A DNA stretch of 64,000 bases from Acidisoma sp. L85 (lineage in GTDB: Bacteria > Pseudomonadota > Alphaproteobacteria > Acetobacterales > Acetobacteraceae): NCBI RefSeq assembly GCF_009765865.1, contig NZ_LMUQ01000049.1:5150-69149 (forward strand), given 5' to 3'. Position numbers and translations under genes: made by a program. A model generated the notes under the pieces. It saw only the letters and a list, made by a program, of their open reading frames with translations. It ran no database searches and had not been told where the DNA came from. Every line of letters starts with the position of its first letter. Positions within the stretch are counted from its first letter, which is position 1. Shown here one piece after another: positions 8,777-17,891 of the stretch.

Positions 8777-9799
8777 CTAGTGATCGCCGAGGACATTTAC
8801 ACGCAAGGCATCAACGGCAACCGCGATGAAGATCAGCACGCCGCCGATCATGGTGACGTAGAAGGACGGCACATAAACAATCGCGAGCCCGACATGGATG
8901 ACCGTGAGCAGCAGCACGCCGCCCAGGATACCGAGCGTGCCGCCGCGCCCGCCGAAAACGCTGACACCACCGATGATCGGCGCGGCAATGGCGTAGAGCA
9001 GGAAGCCATTACCCTGGTCCGAGGTAATCGCCCCTTGCCAAGCAGCCAAAAGATAGCCCGCGATGCCCGAGATGAAGCCCGAGAGAGTGAAGGCGATAAT
9101 CTTGATGCGCTGCACGCGGATTCCGGCCACAAGAGCGGCCGCGGCATTGCCACCCGTGGCATAGAGGCTGCGGCCCAGGATCGTGCGCCGCAACATGAAC
9201 CCCATCGCGATGAAACCGGCGAGCAGCACCACGGGCATTAGGGGCCAGCCACCGAGAGTTGCCTGGCCGATCCAGTTGTAGCTGCCGGGCATATCCGTAA
9301 TCGTGTTGCCCTGGCTGATGGCCAAAAGGCCCCCTTGCAGCGTGATCATCATGCCGAGGCTTTCGATCAGCGAGACCATCTTCAGGCGTGTGACGCAAAG
9401 ACCGTTGATGAAGCCGATCATTGTCGCGACGCCGATGCCGATGATAATGCCCAGGCCGACCGGAAGCCCGAGACGCTGGATGGCGAGCGCGCCAATGGCC
9501 GAAGAAATACCCGTCACCGCACCGATTGAAAGATCAATCTCCCCAACCAGAAGCACCAAAGATTGCGCGAGACCGAGCAAACCGAGCACCGTGGCCTGAA
9601 CAAGAATGTTCTGCAGGTTAGAGGTCGTCAGAAAGAAAGGATTCAAGATGCCGAAAATCAGGATCAGGCCCGCGAGCCAGATCCAGACGACATTCTGCAA
9701 CACGACCTGCGCGCGCACCGCAACCGAGCGCTGGCGCTTCACCGCGAGAACGGGCGCCGCTATGCTCCCGTCCGCCGTGCGATCGGACTGTGCGGTCAT
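8777..9799 (-). CDS. Sugar ABC transporter permease (RbsC-like)
   Basis: This 340-residue inner-membrane permease of the CUT2 family has about eight to ten hydrophobic segments after a 35-residue cytoplasmic N-terminus. It contains the family block LVGEIDLSIGAVTG and the GGVSVFGGRGGTLG motif near the C-terminus. Its ATG overlaps the stop of the ATPase gene by four bases, a sign of translational coupling. A single permease gene suggests a homodimer. It belongs to the operon that starts with the amidohydrolase at 14.4 kb. Confidence 0.88.
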   Translation of the reverse strand: MTAQSDRTADGSIAAPVLAVKRQRSVAVRAQVVLQNVVWIWLAGLILIFGILNPFFLTTSNLQNILVQATVLGLLGLAQSLVLLVGEIDLSIGAVTGISSAIGALAIQRLGLPVGLGIIIGIGVATMIGFINGLCVTRLKMVSLIESLGMMITLQGGLLAISQGNTITDMPGSYNWIGQATLGGWPLMPVVLLAGFIAMGFMLRRTILGRSLYATGGNAAAALVAGIRVQRIKIIAFTLSGFISGIAGYLLAAWQGAITSDQGNGFLLYAIAAPIIGGVSVFGGRGGTLGILGGVLLLTVIHVGLAIVYVPSFYVTMIGGVLIFIAVAVDALRVNVLGDH

Positions 9800-11343
9800 G
9801 ATACTATCGCTCCCTGCTCGGCCGGCACAGCCGGTGTTACAAGGTGTGGAGATGACGAGTAGGCAATTCTCAATACATCCTCCTTGGTGAGGGATGTCGC
9901 TGCCCGGTCATCGACGACCACGCCATTGACGAAAAGTAATACCCGGTCGACAGCCCGGAGCATTTCATCGAGATCGGAGGTCACGATAATGACGCTAACG
10001 CCATCACGCGTCAGGCTGGCCACAATACGGTGGACCTCTTCCTTGACGCCGACGTCGATGCCGCGCGTCGGCTCGTTGAGGATGAGCAGCCTCGGCTTGG
10101 TGGCGAGCAGCCGAGAAAGCAGGACCTTCTGCTGATTGCCGCCGCTGAGCTGGCCAACCGGCTGTGAGGCATCCCGCGCCCTGATCGACATCCGCTTGAA
10201 GAAGTCCGCAACCAAATCGCGTTCGCGCGCCAAAGAAATAACGCCTCCAGACGATATCGCGCCGAGGCTGGATAAGGTGATGTTCTTGGCAATCGAATGG
10301 ATCGCAACGATACCGTCCCGGAGCCGATCGTCGGACAGGAAAGCGATGCCCTTTGCCAAGGCTTCAGCCGGATCAGCCGGTAGCGATCCGGTCAGGCCTG
10401 CGTGTTCAACCGTGCCCTCCGCTGGCACTAGCCCGTAGATGGCGCGGGCAACCTCCTGCGCACCGGCCCCCGGCAGGCCGGCGAGCCCGATGACCTCACC
10501 GGGAGCGATATCCAGATGGTCAACCCGGAAATTCGACCCGCGTAGTCCGCGGAACTGCCAGTTCGGCGGCGGGGCTTGCGCCGCCTCCGGCCCCGCACGT
10601 CCGCGCGTAAAGAGGTGAAGGCCGCGCCCCAGCACCATCTCGCTCAAGGCGCTGGAATTGACCGACGCGACCGGCTGATTATCCGTCACGAGGGCGCCGT
10701 CCCGCAGCACCGAGACGGAGTCGCAGATTTCGAGGATTTCCTCATTGTAGTGCGAGATGAACATGAAGGTGACGCCCTCGCGCTTCAGTTTCCTCATGAA
10801 GCCGAATAGGATTTGGCGGTCGGCCATTGTCAACGCGGTTGTTGGCTCATCCAAAATGATCAACCGGCCACCGCTGTGCAGGGCGCGCAGGATGTTTAGC
10901 TTGCGTCGGTCGACGGCGGAGAGGCGCCCGGCTATGGCGTGCGGATCGAGACCCGTCCCGTCTAGGTAATTAGTTGCGAGCCGGTTCATGGCCCGCACAT
11001 CGACCCAGACTCCGCGGTGTGGCCAGCGACCTAGCACCAGATTCTCCGCGACCGACAGTGAACTAACGATCGCCGGCTCTTGCGTGACGAGAAAGACCCC
11101 GAGCCCTTCCATGCGTTTGACGTCCGCAGGGCCGGTTTCCTTGCCGTCGAGATGGATCTCGCCCTCTGTTGGCGTCTGCAAGCCGGACACGATCTTGACC
11201 AGCGTCGATTTGCCGGCGCCGTTCTCGCCAAGCAGGCCATGCACGGTGCCGCTGTCAACCGAGAGCGACACACCCTTAAGGGCGCTTACGCCGCCATACC
11301 GCTTGGTAAGCTCTATAGTTTGGAGCAGCCTCGTCGTGGCCAT
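9796..11343 (-). CDS. Sugar ABC transporter ATPase (RbsA-like, two NBDs)
   Basis: This 515-residue protein has two fused nucleotide-binding domains. NBD1 has GENGAGKST and ILDEPTTALT, with the H-loop His in ISHYNEE. Its signature is unusual (LSAVDRRKL instead of an LSxxxxQ form). NBD2 has the degenerate Walker A usual in this family (GLPGAGAQE), the signature LSGGNQQKV, and LLILNEPTRGID, in which the Walker B Asp is Asn. NBD1 therefore probably has normal ATP-binding loops while NBD2 may be weakened. It couples to the permease that overlaps its end, and the Tat-exported binding protein precedes it. Confidence 0.88.
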   Translation of the reverse strand: MATTRLLQTIELTKRYGGVSALKGVSLSVDSGTVHGLLGENGAGKSTLVKIVSGLQTPTEGEIHLDGKETGPADVKRMEGLGVFLVTQEPAIVSSLSVAENLVLGRWPHRGVWVDVRAMNRLATNYLDGTGLDPHAIAGRLSAVDRRKLNILRALHSGGRLIILDEPTTALTMADRQILFGFMRKLKREGVTFMFISHYNEEILEICDSVSVLRDGALVTDNQPVASVNSSALSEMVLGRGLHLFTRGRAGPEAAQAPPPNWQFRGLRGSNFRVDHLDIAPGEVIGLAGLPGAGAQEVARAIYGLVPAEGTVEHAGLTGSLPADPAEALAKGIAFLSDDRLRDGIVAIHSIAKNITLSSLGAISSGGVISLARERDLVADFFKRMSIRARDASQPVGQLSGGNQQKVLLSRLLATKPRLLILNEPTRGIDVGVKEEVHRIVASLTRDGVSVIIVTSDLDEMLRAVDRVLLFVNGVVVDDRAATSLTKEDVLRIAYSSSPHLVTPAVPAEQGAIVS

Positions 11344-11406
11344 GGCGCTCGACCTTCAAATGCAGGCCGGCGCGCGCAAACGCACCGGCCTGGCACGTTT
11401 TTGAGG

Positions 11407-12492
11407 CTACTTGTACTTCAGGCCCCAATCGTTGTAGGTCACGTTACCCCACATGCGCTTGTCGCCAGCGTTGGAGGCGTCGATCAGGAACGGCGGAATG
11501 ACGAGGCTGGGGCCGGAGGCCGAGTTGGTGATGACGCCTGACTTCCAGAAGTAGTTGTCATTCTCGTAGGGCCCGAGTGGCACGGCTTTCCCGTTCAAGG
11601 AGTATTTGGCTAACATCTCAACGGTGATCTGGCCATACGCGACAGGGTCCTGCGATATCACGCCATCCATGTAGCCCTCCTTGATCCATTGTAGGGCAAT
11701 CGGCTCGCCGTCGATGTTGACGAAAATCACATGGCCGGGGTCACCGACCTTCTTCCATTTACCCTTCTGCTGCAACGCAGTGACGATTCCACGTGACGGC
11801 GTATCACTCGGCGCATGAACGGCATCAAGGTTGGGATACTCCGAGAGGGTCTCAACCGTCACGCTCAGCATGGTCTTCAACTCACCCTCAGTTGGGCGAT
11901 CGAGCAATTTTATGTCCGGATATTTCTTGAAGGTCGCGTCCATGCCTTCCTTGCGCAGCCTCCAGGCGACGCTTTGGAGAGCGCCGTAGCAGTTCAAGAC
12001 CGTACCCTTCGGGCTGCCATATTTTTTCTTCAGACAAGCGACGATTGCCTCGGCCGCCATGACGCCGCCTTGATAGTTGTCGAAATCGACCGTGATGGCG
12101 ACATTTCCGCCAGTGGCTGGGGTGTCGATGATGCCGACCGGAATGCTTTTGGCATTGTATTTCTTGATGACACTGACGATGGCTTGGCTGTCAATGGGAT
12201 CGGAGATGATCGCCGAAGGGCCGTTGAGAAGGATCGATTCCCACTGTTGCAGCTGCGTGGTGTTGTCAAAGCTGGCATTGACTGCCTGGAAGCGCCACCC
12301 CTGCGCTTCGACCGCACGCTGCACCGCTTCCTGCTGCGCGACGAAGAAGTAATAATCCAAGCTCTTGTTACTATAGGGCACAAATTTCTTGGCCGCCGCG
12401 AAGGCCGGCGCGCGACCAGCCAAAGCTGCGGCAGCAGCTCCAACCCCGGCGCCCAGAAAGCTACGACGATTCAAAGGAAGCAGGTTCTTCAA
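11407..12492 (-). CDS. Sugar ABC transporter binding protein with Tat signal
   Basis: This 361-residue periplasmic binding protein has a twin-arginine leader, NRRSFLGAGVGAAAAALAG. Most CUT2 binding proteins use Sec, so Tat export is a point of note. The mature part begins near AAKKFVPYSNKSLDYYF and has the type-I periplasmic fold pattern (GPSAIISDPIDSQA, NIDGEPIALQWIKEGY). The start codon is TTG (12492), supported by a full AGGAGG seven bases upstream. It lies between the DUF59 gene and the ATPase gene, all leftward, as part of one transport operon. The ligand is unknown, perhaps a polyol given the SDR at the end of the operon. Confidence 0.87.
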   Translation of the reverse strand: MKNLLPLNRRSFLGAGVGAAAAALAGRAPAFAAAKKFVPYSNKSLDYYFFVAQQEAVQRAVEAQGWRFQAVNASFDNTTQLQQWESILLNGPSAIISDPIDSQAIVSVIKKYNAKSIPVGIIDTPATGGNVAITVDFDNYQGGVMAAEAIVACLKKKYGSPKGTVLNCYGALQSVAWRLRKEGMDATFKKYPDIKLLDRPTEGELKTMLSVTVETLSEYPNLDAVHAPSDTPSRGIVTALQQKGKWKKVGDPGHVIFVNIDGEPIALQWIKEGYMDGVISQDPVAYGQITVEMLAKYSLNGKAVPLGPYENDNYFWKSGVITNSASGPSLVIPPFLIDASNAGDKRMWGNVTYNDWGLKYK

Positions 12493-12571
12493 GGCGTGTC
12501 CTCCTGATTTGAGTCTTTTGTTCTTGAGCCGATCATTGTGCCGAGGCTGCCGCCGCTACTCTATCCGCTTG

Positions 12572-13420
12572 TTACGGCTCCGCCTCTTGCTCACGATCCT
12601 CGGGGCGGCATCCCGGCGCGGGATGGGACTTCCGCGCGGAGAGGTACATCCGGCACATCTCCGCATTCGCTTCCGCCGCGCTGCGGACCCGTCTTGCCGC
12701 GCGCAGGTGGTCGGCGTACGTCGCGGAAGACACCGGTAAACCGGAGAGGGTCGTAAAAGCGCGGGCATCATCCTGCACCGATCCACCATCATGCAGGCGC
12801 ATGCCGAGATAGCGCAGGGCCAGTGATCGGATTTCCTGGTCGTCATGGTCCAGAAGTCTACGAAGGCCGCCCATCGACAGCTTTAGTGCGTCCTCAATGC
12901 CCCCTCGCTCAGCTAGTAGGCGCAGCAGGCGCTCCTGCCGGCCCAGAAACGCCTTCTGACCGAAGACCCTGCGGATATCGTCGAGACCGGTTTGTGCCTC
13001 GCCGACGAAAACTTCTGAGAAGCCCTTTCGCGCCGAAACGCCTTGATTGATCTTCTTGGAAGCGAAGTGATCGACAAGCGTGATGGTGGCTCCCCGCACC
13101 CAGTGAAGATGTTCCAGCGCGGCCTTCATGTCCGTTGCCATCAGGAAGGCAAAATTCGCTGAGCACCAGTAGGTGGGAAGGCGAAGTACCACCTCAACGT
13201 CATCCGTGCGGAGCGTGACACTTTCGATGAAACCCATATCAGTGACGGGTTCATCTAATTCCGGATCAAGCACATCACCTAGCGCCGCGATGACCTCAGC
13301 GTGACGTTCTTCCCCCAGGTCAGGCACGAGTTCCGCAGTTTCGCGCGGCTCAAGCGCTTGCACGGATTGCGCCCCCCGGCTGAACGTCGGATTGACCGAG
13401 CAAAACCTCGCCATCTTCAT
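12572..13420 (-). CDS. DUF59/MIP18-type protein with C-terminal extension
   Basis: This protein of about 282 residues has an N-terminal DUF59 (MIP18) domain: LDPELDEPVTDMGFIESV, with DPE near residue 52, and YWCSANFAF with the conserved Cys at about 86. Iron-sulfur assembly factors such as SufT and the phenylacetate protein PaaD share this domain. The remaining 170 residues are helical, charged and unassigned. Its start overlaps the amidohydrolase gene by about 70 bases, indicating coupled expression. As I recall, this pair accompanies propane-type di-iron monooxygenase clusters (prm/mim). A role in metal loading or folding of the amidohydrolase is inference. Confidence 0.72.
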   Translation of the reverse strand: MKMARFCSVNPTFSRGAQSVQALEPRETAELVPDLGEERHAEVIAALGDVLDPELDEPVTDMGFIESVTLRTDDVEVVLRLPTYWCSANFAFLMATDMKAALEHLHWVRGATITLVDHFASKKINQGVSARKGFSEVFVGEAQTGLDDIRRVFGQKAFLGRQERLLRLLAERGGIEDALKLSMGGLRRLLDHDDQEIRSLALRYLGMRLHDGGSVQDDARAFTTLSGLPVSSATYADHLRAARRVRSAAEANAEMCRMYLSARKSHPAPGCRPEDREQEAEP

Positions 13421-14429
13421 GGTGGGACGCGGCCATGCTCGGCAAGCGGCACTCCAACGGCACATCGAGGTCGTAGAGCCTGGCAGCGTTCAGCCCCAGG
13501 ACCTTCCGCTTAACATCCAGAGTCAGCTGGGTTTTCGCCTCCTGCGCCATGTCATCAGGAAATTCATAGGCCATGAACTTCTCAACGATCCACTTGGGAC
13601 TTGTGATTCCGTAGTCGGATCCAAAGAGGAGCCGATCGGGGCCCAGGAAAAAGAGTAGGTCCGCCATCATCTGCGCGAAATACTTTGGCCGCGCGTGAAT
13701 GAAGGACGGAATGAGCGCCAAGCCGCCATAGACGTTAGGCTCCTGGCCTGCGATCCAGCAGAAGTCATCGATGCGCGGCATGCCGCAGTGATCGACAATG
13801 AAATTCAGATCTGGAAAGGCCGTTGCAACATAATCGACATCGCGGACATCGAAAGCGTCGAGGTTGAGCGGATGAATGGTCGGACCCTTGTGGATGTGAA
13901 CATTCTTGATGCCGAGTTTCAAGCATTTTTCCATATACGGGGCAACAATATCGTCACGCAACGTATAGCCTTTGGACTCGCCGTTCCATTCTGCGGTATA
14001 AAGTTTTACACCCTTAAGGCGATACTTCTCAAAATCTGCCTCCAATGCGTCCAGGCCTTTCTGCCCGTCGCGTGGATCAAAACGGCCATTGAGGACCACT
14101 TTTTCGGGATAAGCGTTCTTGAACGCCGAGCACTGCTCGATCGTGTTGAATCCCTCGACGTAGAAGTCGCGAAGGTTCGTCGGCAGCATAATGGCCGCGT
14201 CAACGTAGCCGTCCACGAACAGATCCTTGGCCGCGCCCTCTATCCCGTAATAGCAGAAGCGATCGAAGTTCCAGCGCTGCTCGTCCGGTGTCATCCCGAC
14301 ATGGGAACCCCAGAAGCTTTCGATGAAGGTCAGGCCATAGCGATTGCGGCGGTTCTCAGGACGCGCATCCCAAAGATGGATGTGCCCGTCGACCACGAAG
14401 ACCTTCTGACCCGATTCGGTGACATACAT
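13350..14429 (-). CDS. Amidohydrolase-2 family metal-dependent hydrolase
   Basis: This 359-residue TIM-barrel hydrolase has HxH at H16/H18 (VVDGHIHLWD), H180 in HIHKGPTIHP, H214 in VDHCGMP and D272 in LLFGSDYG, a full amidohydrolase-2 metal and catalytic set. Known relatives are lactonases, decarboxylases and amidases. The blocks ESFWGSHVGMTP and KLYTAEWNGESKGYTL match, in my memory, the amidohydrolase of actinobacterial propane monooxygenase clusters. ATG 14429 follows GGGAGAG; an upstream ATG at 14495 is less likely. It is the first gene of the leftward operon ending in the SDR. A sugar-lactonase role fits the neighbourhood but is unproven. Confidence 0.8.
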   Translation of the reverse strand: MYVTESGQKVFVVDGHIHLWDARPENRRNRYGLTFIESFWGSHVGMTPDEQRWNFDRFCYYGIEGAAKDLFVDGYVDAAIMLPTNLRDFYVEGFNTIEQCSAFKNAYPEKVVLNGRFDPRDGQKGLDALEADFEKYRLKGVKLYTAEWNGESKGYTLRDDIVAPYMEKCLKLGIKNVHIHKGPTIHPLNLDAFDVRDVDYVATAFPDLNFIVDHCGMPRIDDFCWIAGQEPNVYGGLALIPSFIHARPKYFAQMMADLLFFLGPDRLLFGSDYGITSPKWIVEKFMAYEFPDDMAQEAKTQLTLDVKRKVLGLNAARLYDLDVPLECRLPSMAASHHEDGEVLLGQSDVQPGGAIRASA

Positions 14430-14499
14430 TTCGCTCTCCCGGCGGTCGGCCGAACCTTTTTGGCTCTTCGTTCTTGATTCAACATGCCATGCCATCCTA

Positions 14500-14510
14500 A
14501 TGTCCTACAA
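14500..14510. promoter_or_regulatory. Possible GntR/FCD operator
   Basis: ATGTCCTACAA lies in the divergent promoter region between the amidohydrolase and the FAD oxidase. It is an imperfect palindrome of the TTGTnnnACAA type bound by many FCD-type GntR proteins. A similar CTGTCTGACAA is at 26994. The GntR gene is 1.4 kb to the right. This is suggestive only. Confidence 0.3.
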
Positions 14511-14538
14511 CTAAAAAATCCCGGAGAGGGCAAACACC

Positions 14539-15930
14539 GTGGATGCGCTGACAGGCCTACTGGGTGATGAGGCCACTGTCGTTCCGATCGCCGATCGTGC
14601 GCGGTATCTCGCGGATTGGTCGCGCGACCTCAAAGGATTAGCGCGTACGGTTATCCGTCCTCGGTCGGCGGCCGAGGTCGCTCTCGTGGTCCAAGAATGT
14701 TTGGCGCGGGGCCTTCCAATCGTGCCCCAAGGCGGCCATACGGGCCTCGTCGGCGGCGCGACGCCCTCGGGCGATGGAACCGAGGTCGTGATAAGCCTAG
14801 AACGCTTGAATGCGATCCGGGAAATCGACGCAGTCAATTTCTCTATGATCGCGGAAGCGGGATGTATTCTCCAAAACATCCACGCCGCGGCTTTGGCGAG
14901 GGACTGTCTGTTTCCGCTCCAGCTTGGCGCTCAGGGCTCATGCCAGATCGGCGGTAACATTGCCACCAATGCCGGTGGCATCAATGTTATCCGCTATGGC
15001 ATGACCCGCGATCTTGTCCTGGGGCTGGAAGTTGTGCTGCCGGATGGCCGCATCTGGAACGGACTTCGCAAGCTGCGCAAGAACAACACGGGCTACGATC
15101 TCAAGCAAATATTCTTGGGCTCCGAAGGAACGTTGGGCATTGTGACAGCAGCATGCCTCAAGCTGTTTCCGAAGCCCAACCAGACTGAGACTGCCTTAGT
15201 TGCGGTCGGATCACCGCAGGCAGCCATCGCGTTGTTAGGGCGCGCCAGGCGCGACCTCAGCGACCTTCTCTCAGCCTTCGAGCTTTTGCCGCGCCGCGGG
15301 GTCGAATTAGCACTCGGCGTAATGCCGGGTTTGCGCGATCCGCTCCGCACACCATCACCCTACTACATACTGATGGAAACCTCGGCCAGTGGCCTAGTGG
15401 ATCTGAGATCCCTGATCGAGCAGTTTCTCGGAGGCGCCATGGCGAGTGATCTTGTCAGCGATGGCACGATCGCGGCGAATGTTGCCCAAGCCTCCGAGTT
15501 CTGGCGCATCCGCGAGGGCATGATCGAGGCGCAGGTGCAGCGCGGCCGCCACCTGCGGACGGATGTCTCGGTTCCGATCTCGTCTATAGCTGCTTTCCTT
15601 GAGACGGCAGATGCAGACCTGCGTCGGATCGGGCCTGATGTCATACCCATCGCCTTCGGGCACCTCGGCGACGGCAACATCCACTTCAACGTCATCCCGC
15701 CTGCGACGCTAGATGAAAGCGCCAAGACCACGCTTCTGCGTAGTTGTGAGAACATCATTTTCGAGATCGTCGACCAGCTGGGCGGGTCGATTAGTGCAGA
15801 GCACGGGATCGGCCGGGTCAAGCGTGACGCTTTTCTCAGCCGCTCGACGGCGCTCGACACCACCCTGTTGCGTGGCATCAAGAAGGTCTTCGATCCAAGC
15901 GGCCTGATGAACCCAGGTCGAATGGTGTGA
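14539..15930 (+). CDS. FAD-linked oxidase (D-2-hydroxyacid dehydrogenase, GlcD/D2HGDH type)
   Basis: This 463-residue flavoprotein of the VAO/FAD-linked oxidase family probably oxidises a D-2-hydroxyacid such as lactate, glycolate, 2-hydroxyglutarate or a sugar acid. The FAD-binding half has QGGHTGLVGGATP and GGNIATNAGGINVIRYG. The C-terminal half has HLGDGNIHFNV (metal and substrate His), ISAEHGIGRVK and the closing FDPSGLMNPGRM. The start is GTG at 14539 with GGAGAGG eight bases upstream. It is divergent from the amidohydrolase operon and 22 bases ahead of the GntR regulator, so the three are probably co-regulated. It may finish oxidation of an acid made by the operon's enzymes. Confidence 0.87.
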   Translation: MDALTGLLGDEATVVPIADRARYLADWSRDLKGLARTVIRPRSAAEVALVVQECLARGLPIVPQGGHTGLVGGATPSGDGTEVVISLERLNAIREIDAVNFSMIAEAGCILQNIHAAALARDCLFPLQLGAQGSCQIGGNIATNAGGINVIRYGMTRDLVLGLEVVLPDGRIWNGLRKLRKNNTGYDLKQIFLGSEGTLGIVTAACLKLFPKPNQTETALVAVGSPQAAIALLGRARRDLSDLLSAFELLPRRGVELALGVMPGLRDPLRTPSPYYILMETSASGLVDLRSLIEQFLGGAMASDLVSDGTIAANVAQASEFWRIREGMIEAQVQRGRHLRTDVSVPISSIAAFLETADADLRRIGPDVIPIAFGHLGDGNIHFNVIPPATLDESAKTTLLRSCENIIFEIVDQLGGSISAEHGIGRVKRDAFLSRSTALDTTLLRGIKKVFDPSGLMNPGRMV

Positions 15931-15952
15931 CCGAGGCCGAGACAAAAAATCC

Positions 15953-16669
15953 ATGAAACTCGACACGCTTGACCGCAGGCCCTACCTACCCTCGCGTGTC
16001 GTACAGGCGATCCAGCGTGAGATTATCGAGGGCCGCCTCAAGCTCGGCGATCGGCTGCCGGGAGAGCAAGTCCTCGCCGGCAGTTTCGGCGTCAGCCGCA
16101 ACGTAATTCGTGAGGCCATCGCACGGCTAAGATCGGACGGCGTCGTTGAATCGCGCCAGGGTGTCGGCGCCTTTGTTGTTCGCGATGCGGCAATTCCGAG
16201 TTTGCATATTGATCCTGAGATTATCAACGATCGAGCGCTCTTTAATGACGTCTTCGAGCTGCGCGGCATGCTCGAAACTCGCGCGGCGGGTCTGGCGGCT
16301 AAACGCGGTTCACCCCAGCAGCACGCCGCGATCACCATCGCCCTTGACCACATGCGAAAGGAATGGAACGGCGATCTAGGGGTGGATGCCGACCTCGAGT
16401 TTCATCGAGCCGTCGCGTCTGCGACCGGCAATGACTATATCGCAAAGGTGGTCAGCTTCGTCTCCGAGCACATGCGCGAAAGCATATTCGCTACCCGCAG
16501 GAGGCCGGGCGCTGAGGTGGAAGCGATCATCCGGATAACAATCGCCGAGCATGAAAAGATTCACGACGCGATCCTTGGACAATCTCCCGCAGAGGCGCGC
16601 GAAGCCATGGCCCGGCACATCATGAATGCGGCGGCAAGGGTCGGCCTGACGCTTGTCCTAGATGAATGA
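15953..16669 (+). CDS. GntR-family regulator, FCD subgroup
   Basis: This 238-residue DNA-binding regulator has a winged HTH (about 15-75: GDRLPGEQVLAGSFGVSRNV, REAIARLRSDGVVESRQGVG) and an FCD effector domain (about 95-230). The FCD metal ligands are visible in DLEFHRAV, EHEKIHDAI and MARHIMNAA. FCD regulators usually sense sugar acids or other carboxylates through a bound metal. It follows the FAD oxidase by 22 bases and probably controls the divergent promoter region at 14430-14538. A sugar-acid effector would fit the pathway. Confidence 0.88.
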   Translation: MKLDTLDRRPYLPSRVVQAIQREIIEGRLKLGDRLPGEQVLAGSFGVSRNVIREAIARLRSDGVVESRQGVGAFVVRDAAIPSLHIDPEIINDRALFNDVFELRGMLETRAAGLAAKRGSPQQHAAITIALDHMRKEWNGDLGVDADLEFHRAVASATGNDYIAKVVSFVSEHMRESIFATRRRPGAEVEAIIRITIAEHEKIHDAILGQSPAEAREAMARHIMNAAARVGLTLVLDE

Positions 16670-16985
16670 TGGAGATCGCAAACCCCTCGCGGCCTGCATC
16701 GGCTTGGCCACGAACGCCTCTTTTACAATGATAAGAGCCTCGGGATCCAGCACGGCCAGATTGGTTCTCTCTACTGCCCCACACAAGCTGGGCCGATTTC
16801 CGGGACGTACGTCCTGTCCAATACTTAAGGACAGCGAGACCCTGCCATCGGCTCTCGCCTGACGGAAACGGTTCTTGGGAAGCCCTGCCACCGGACATCC
16901 GGATTAAACGCCGATAAACGCTCTTTAGAAGCTTCGGCTTGATCAGGTCGAGCTCGCTAGCTCGCGGCGGCCCTCGCAGCTCTGC
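16670..16985. other. Intergenic stretch between converging regulators
   Basis: Convergent ends of the GntR and AraC genes flank this 316-base stretch. A leftward frame contains NLAVLDPEALIIVKEAFVAK but has no family match I recognise. No terminator hairpin with a T-run was seen. Confidence 0.35.
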
Positions 16986-17870
16986 TCACGACCCGGCGGG
17001 ATGTAGATGCGCACGCCAATTTCGAGGAGACGTGCCGTACAGCTCATTGAACTGCCGAGAAAAATGGAACGCCGAGTTAAAACCTAAAATGGCGGCGATT
17101 TCCTTAATTGACTTGTTGGTATTTGCCAGAAGATCCTGAGCACGCTGCATTCGAATAGTGATTTGATAACGCTTTGGACTGATTCCCGTGTGCTCTTTGA
17201 ACATTTGACGAAAGTGTGAGTAGCTGAGGTTCAGTTCGCGCGCCAAAGTCTCCGGTCTCTCGGGGTCCGAGCACCGAGAATGCATATTCCGGGTGACTTT
17301 TTGGATCAGAAAGGAGTTGTTTCGGGCGGACGACTCGGCGCTTTTAGCTAGATGAGCAAGAAGCTGAAGACCGAGGGTCGCGAGAACCGGCTGGTTCGCA
17401 TTTGCGTCTGCCCGGGCGAGATGATGGATTGTCTCAAATGCGCCGTCTATATCGGCATTTGAGCGATAGACTGGGTCAGGTCCAACAAGACCGGCCTGGG
17501 CTGCAAAGTCGAATGCTGAGCCTCGACACTCGATCCAATGCTCAGTCCATCCAGTTCGGTCGTCGGGTGAGTACCGGTGCCAAATCCCTGGCATCAACAG
17601 CATGATGCTCCCCGCCGAGATTTCCATCACGGAGTGTGCGGGTCCATATTGCAGGCGTCCACGCCCCGCGCTCACCAAAATTATCTGGTATGCCTGCAAG
17701 ATGCGGCCTCGTTCCCAATCGAAATGATGATCATCTGGATGACGAACTGGCGGATAGACCATGCCCGGCTTGATCTCGGTGTAACCGGAGGACGACGCGG
17801 TGCAGCCCCAGGCCGCGCAGAGCCGATTCTCCGAGAGATAAACGAAATAGTCTTTCCCCTCTGCACCCAT
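16986..17870 (-). CDS. AraC-family transcriptional regulator
   Basis: This 294-residue regulator has an N-terminal cupin-like sugar-sensing half (about 1-180, with GSIMLLMPGIWHRYSPD) and a C-terminal double HTH (about 190-290). The first helix region is LARELNLSYSHFRQMFKEHT, and the second is IKEIAAILGFNSAFHFSRQF, followed by GTSPRNWR. It is transcribed away from the isomerase operon with a 109-base divergent gap that holds a two-turn direct repeat. It is most likely the local activator, responding to the sugar isomerised or imported by the operon. Confidence 0.88.
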   Translation of the reverse strand: MGAEGKDYFVYLSENRLCAAWGCTASSSGYTEIKPGMVYPPVRHPDDHHFDWERGRILQAYQIILVSAGRGRLQYGPAHSVMEISAGSIMLLMPGIWHRYSPDDRTGWTEHWIECRGSAFDFAAQAGLVGPDPVYRSNADIDGAFETIHHLARADANANQPVLATLGLQLLAHLAKSAESSARNNSFLIQKVTRNMHSRCSDPERPETLARELNLSYSHFRQMFKEHTGISPKRYQITIRMQRAQDLLANTNKSIKEIAAILGFNSAFHFSRQFNELYGTSPRNWRAHLHPAGS

Positions 17871-17891
17871 AGCCGCCTACCTGGCAATTTT

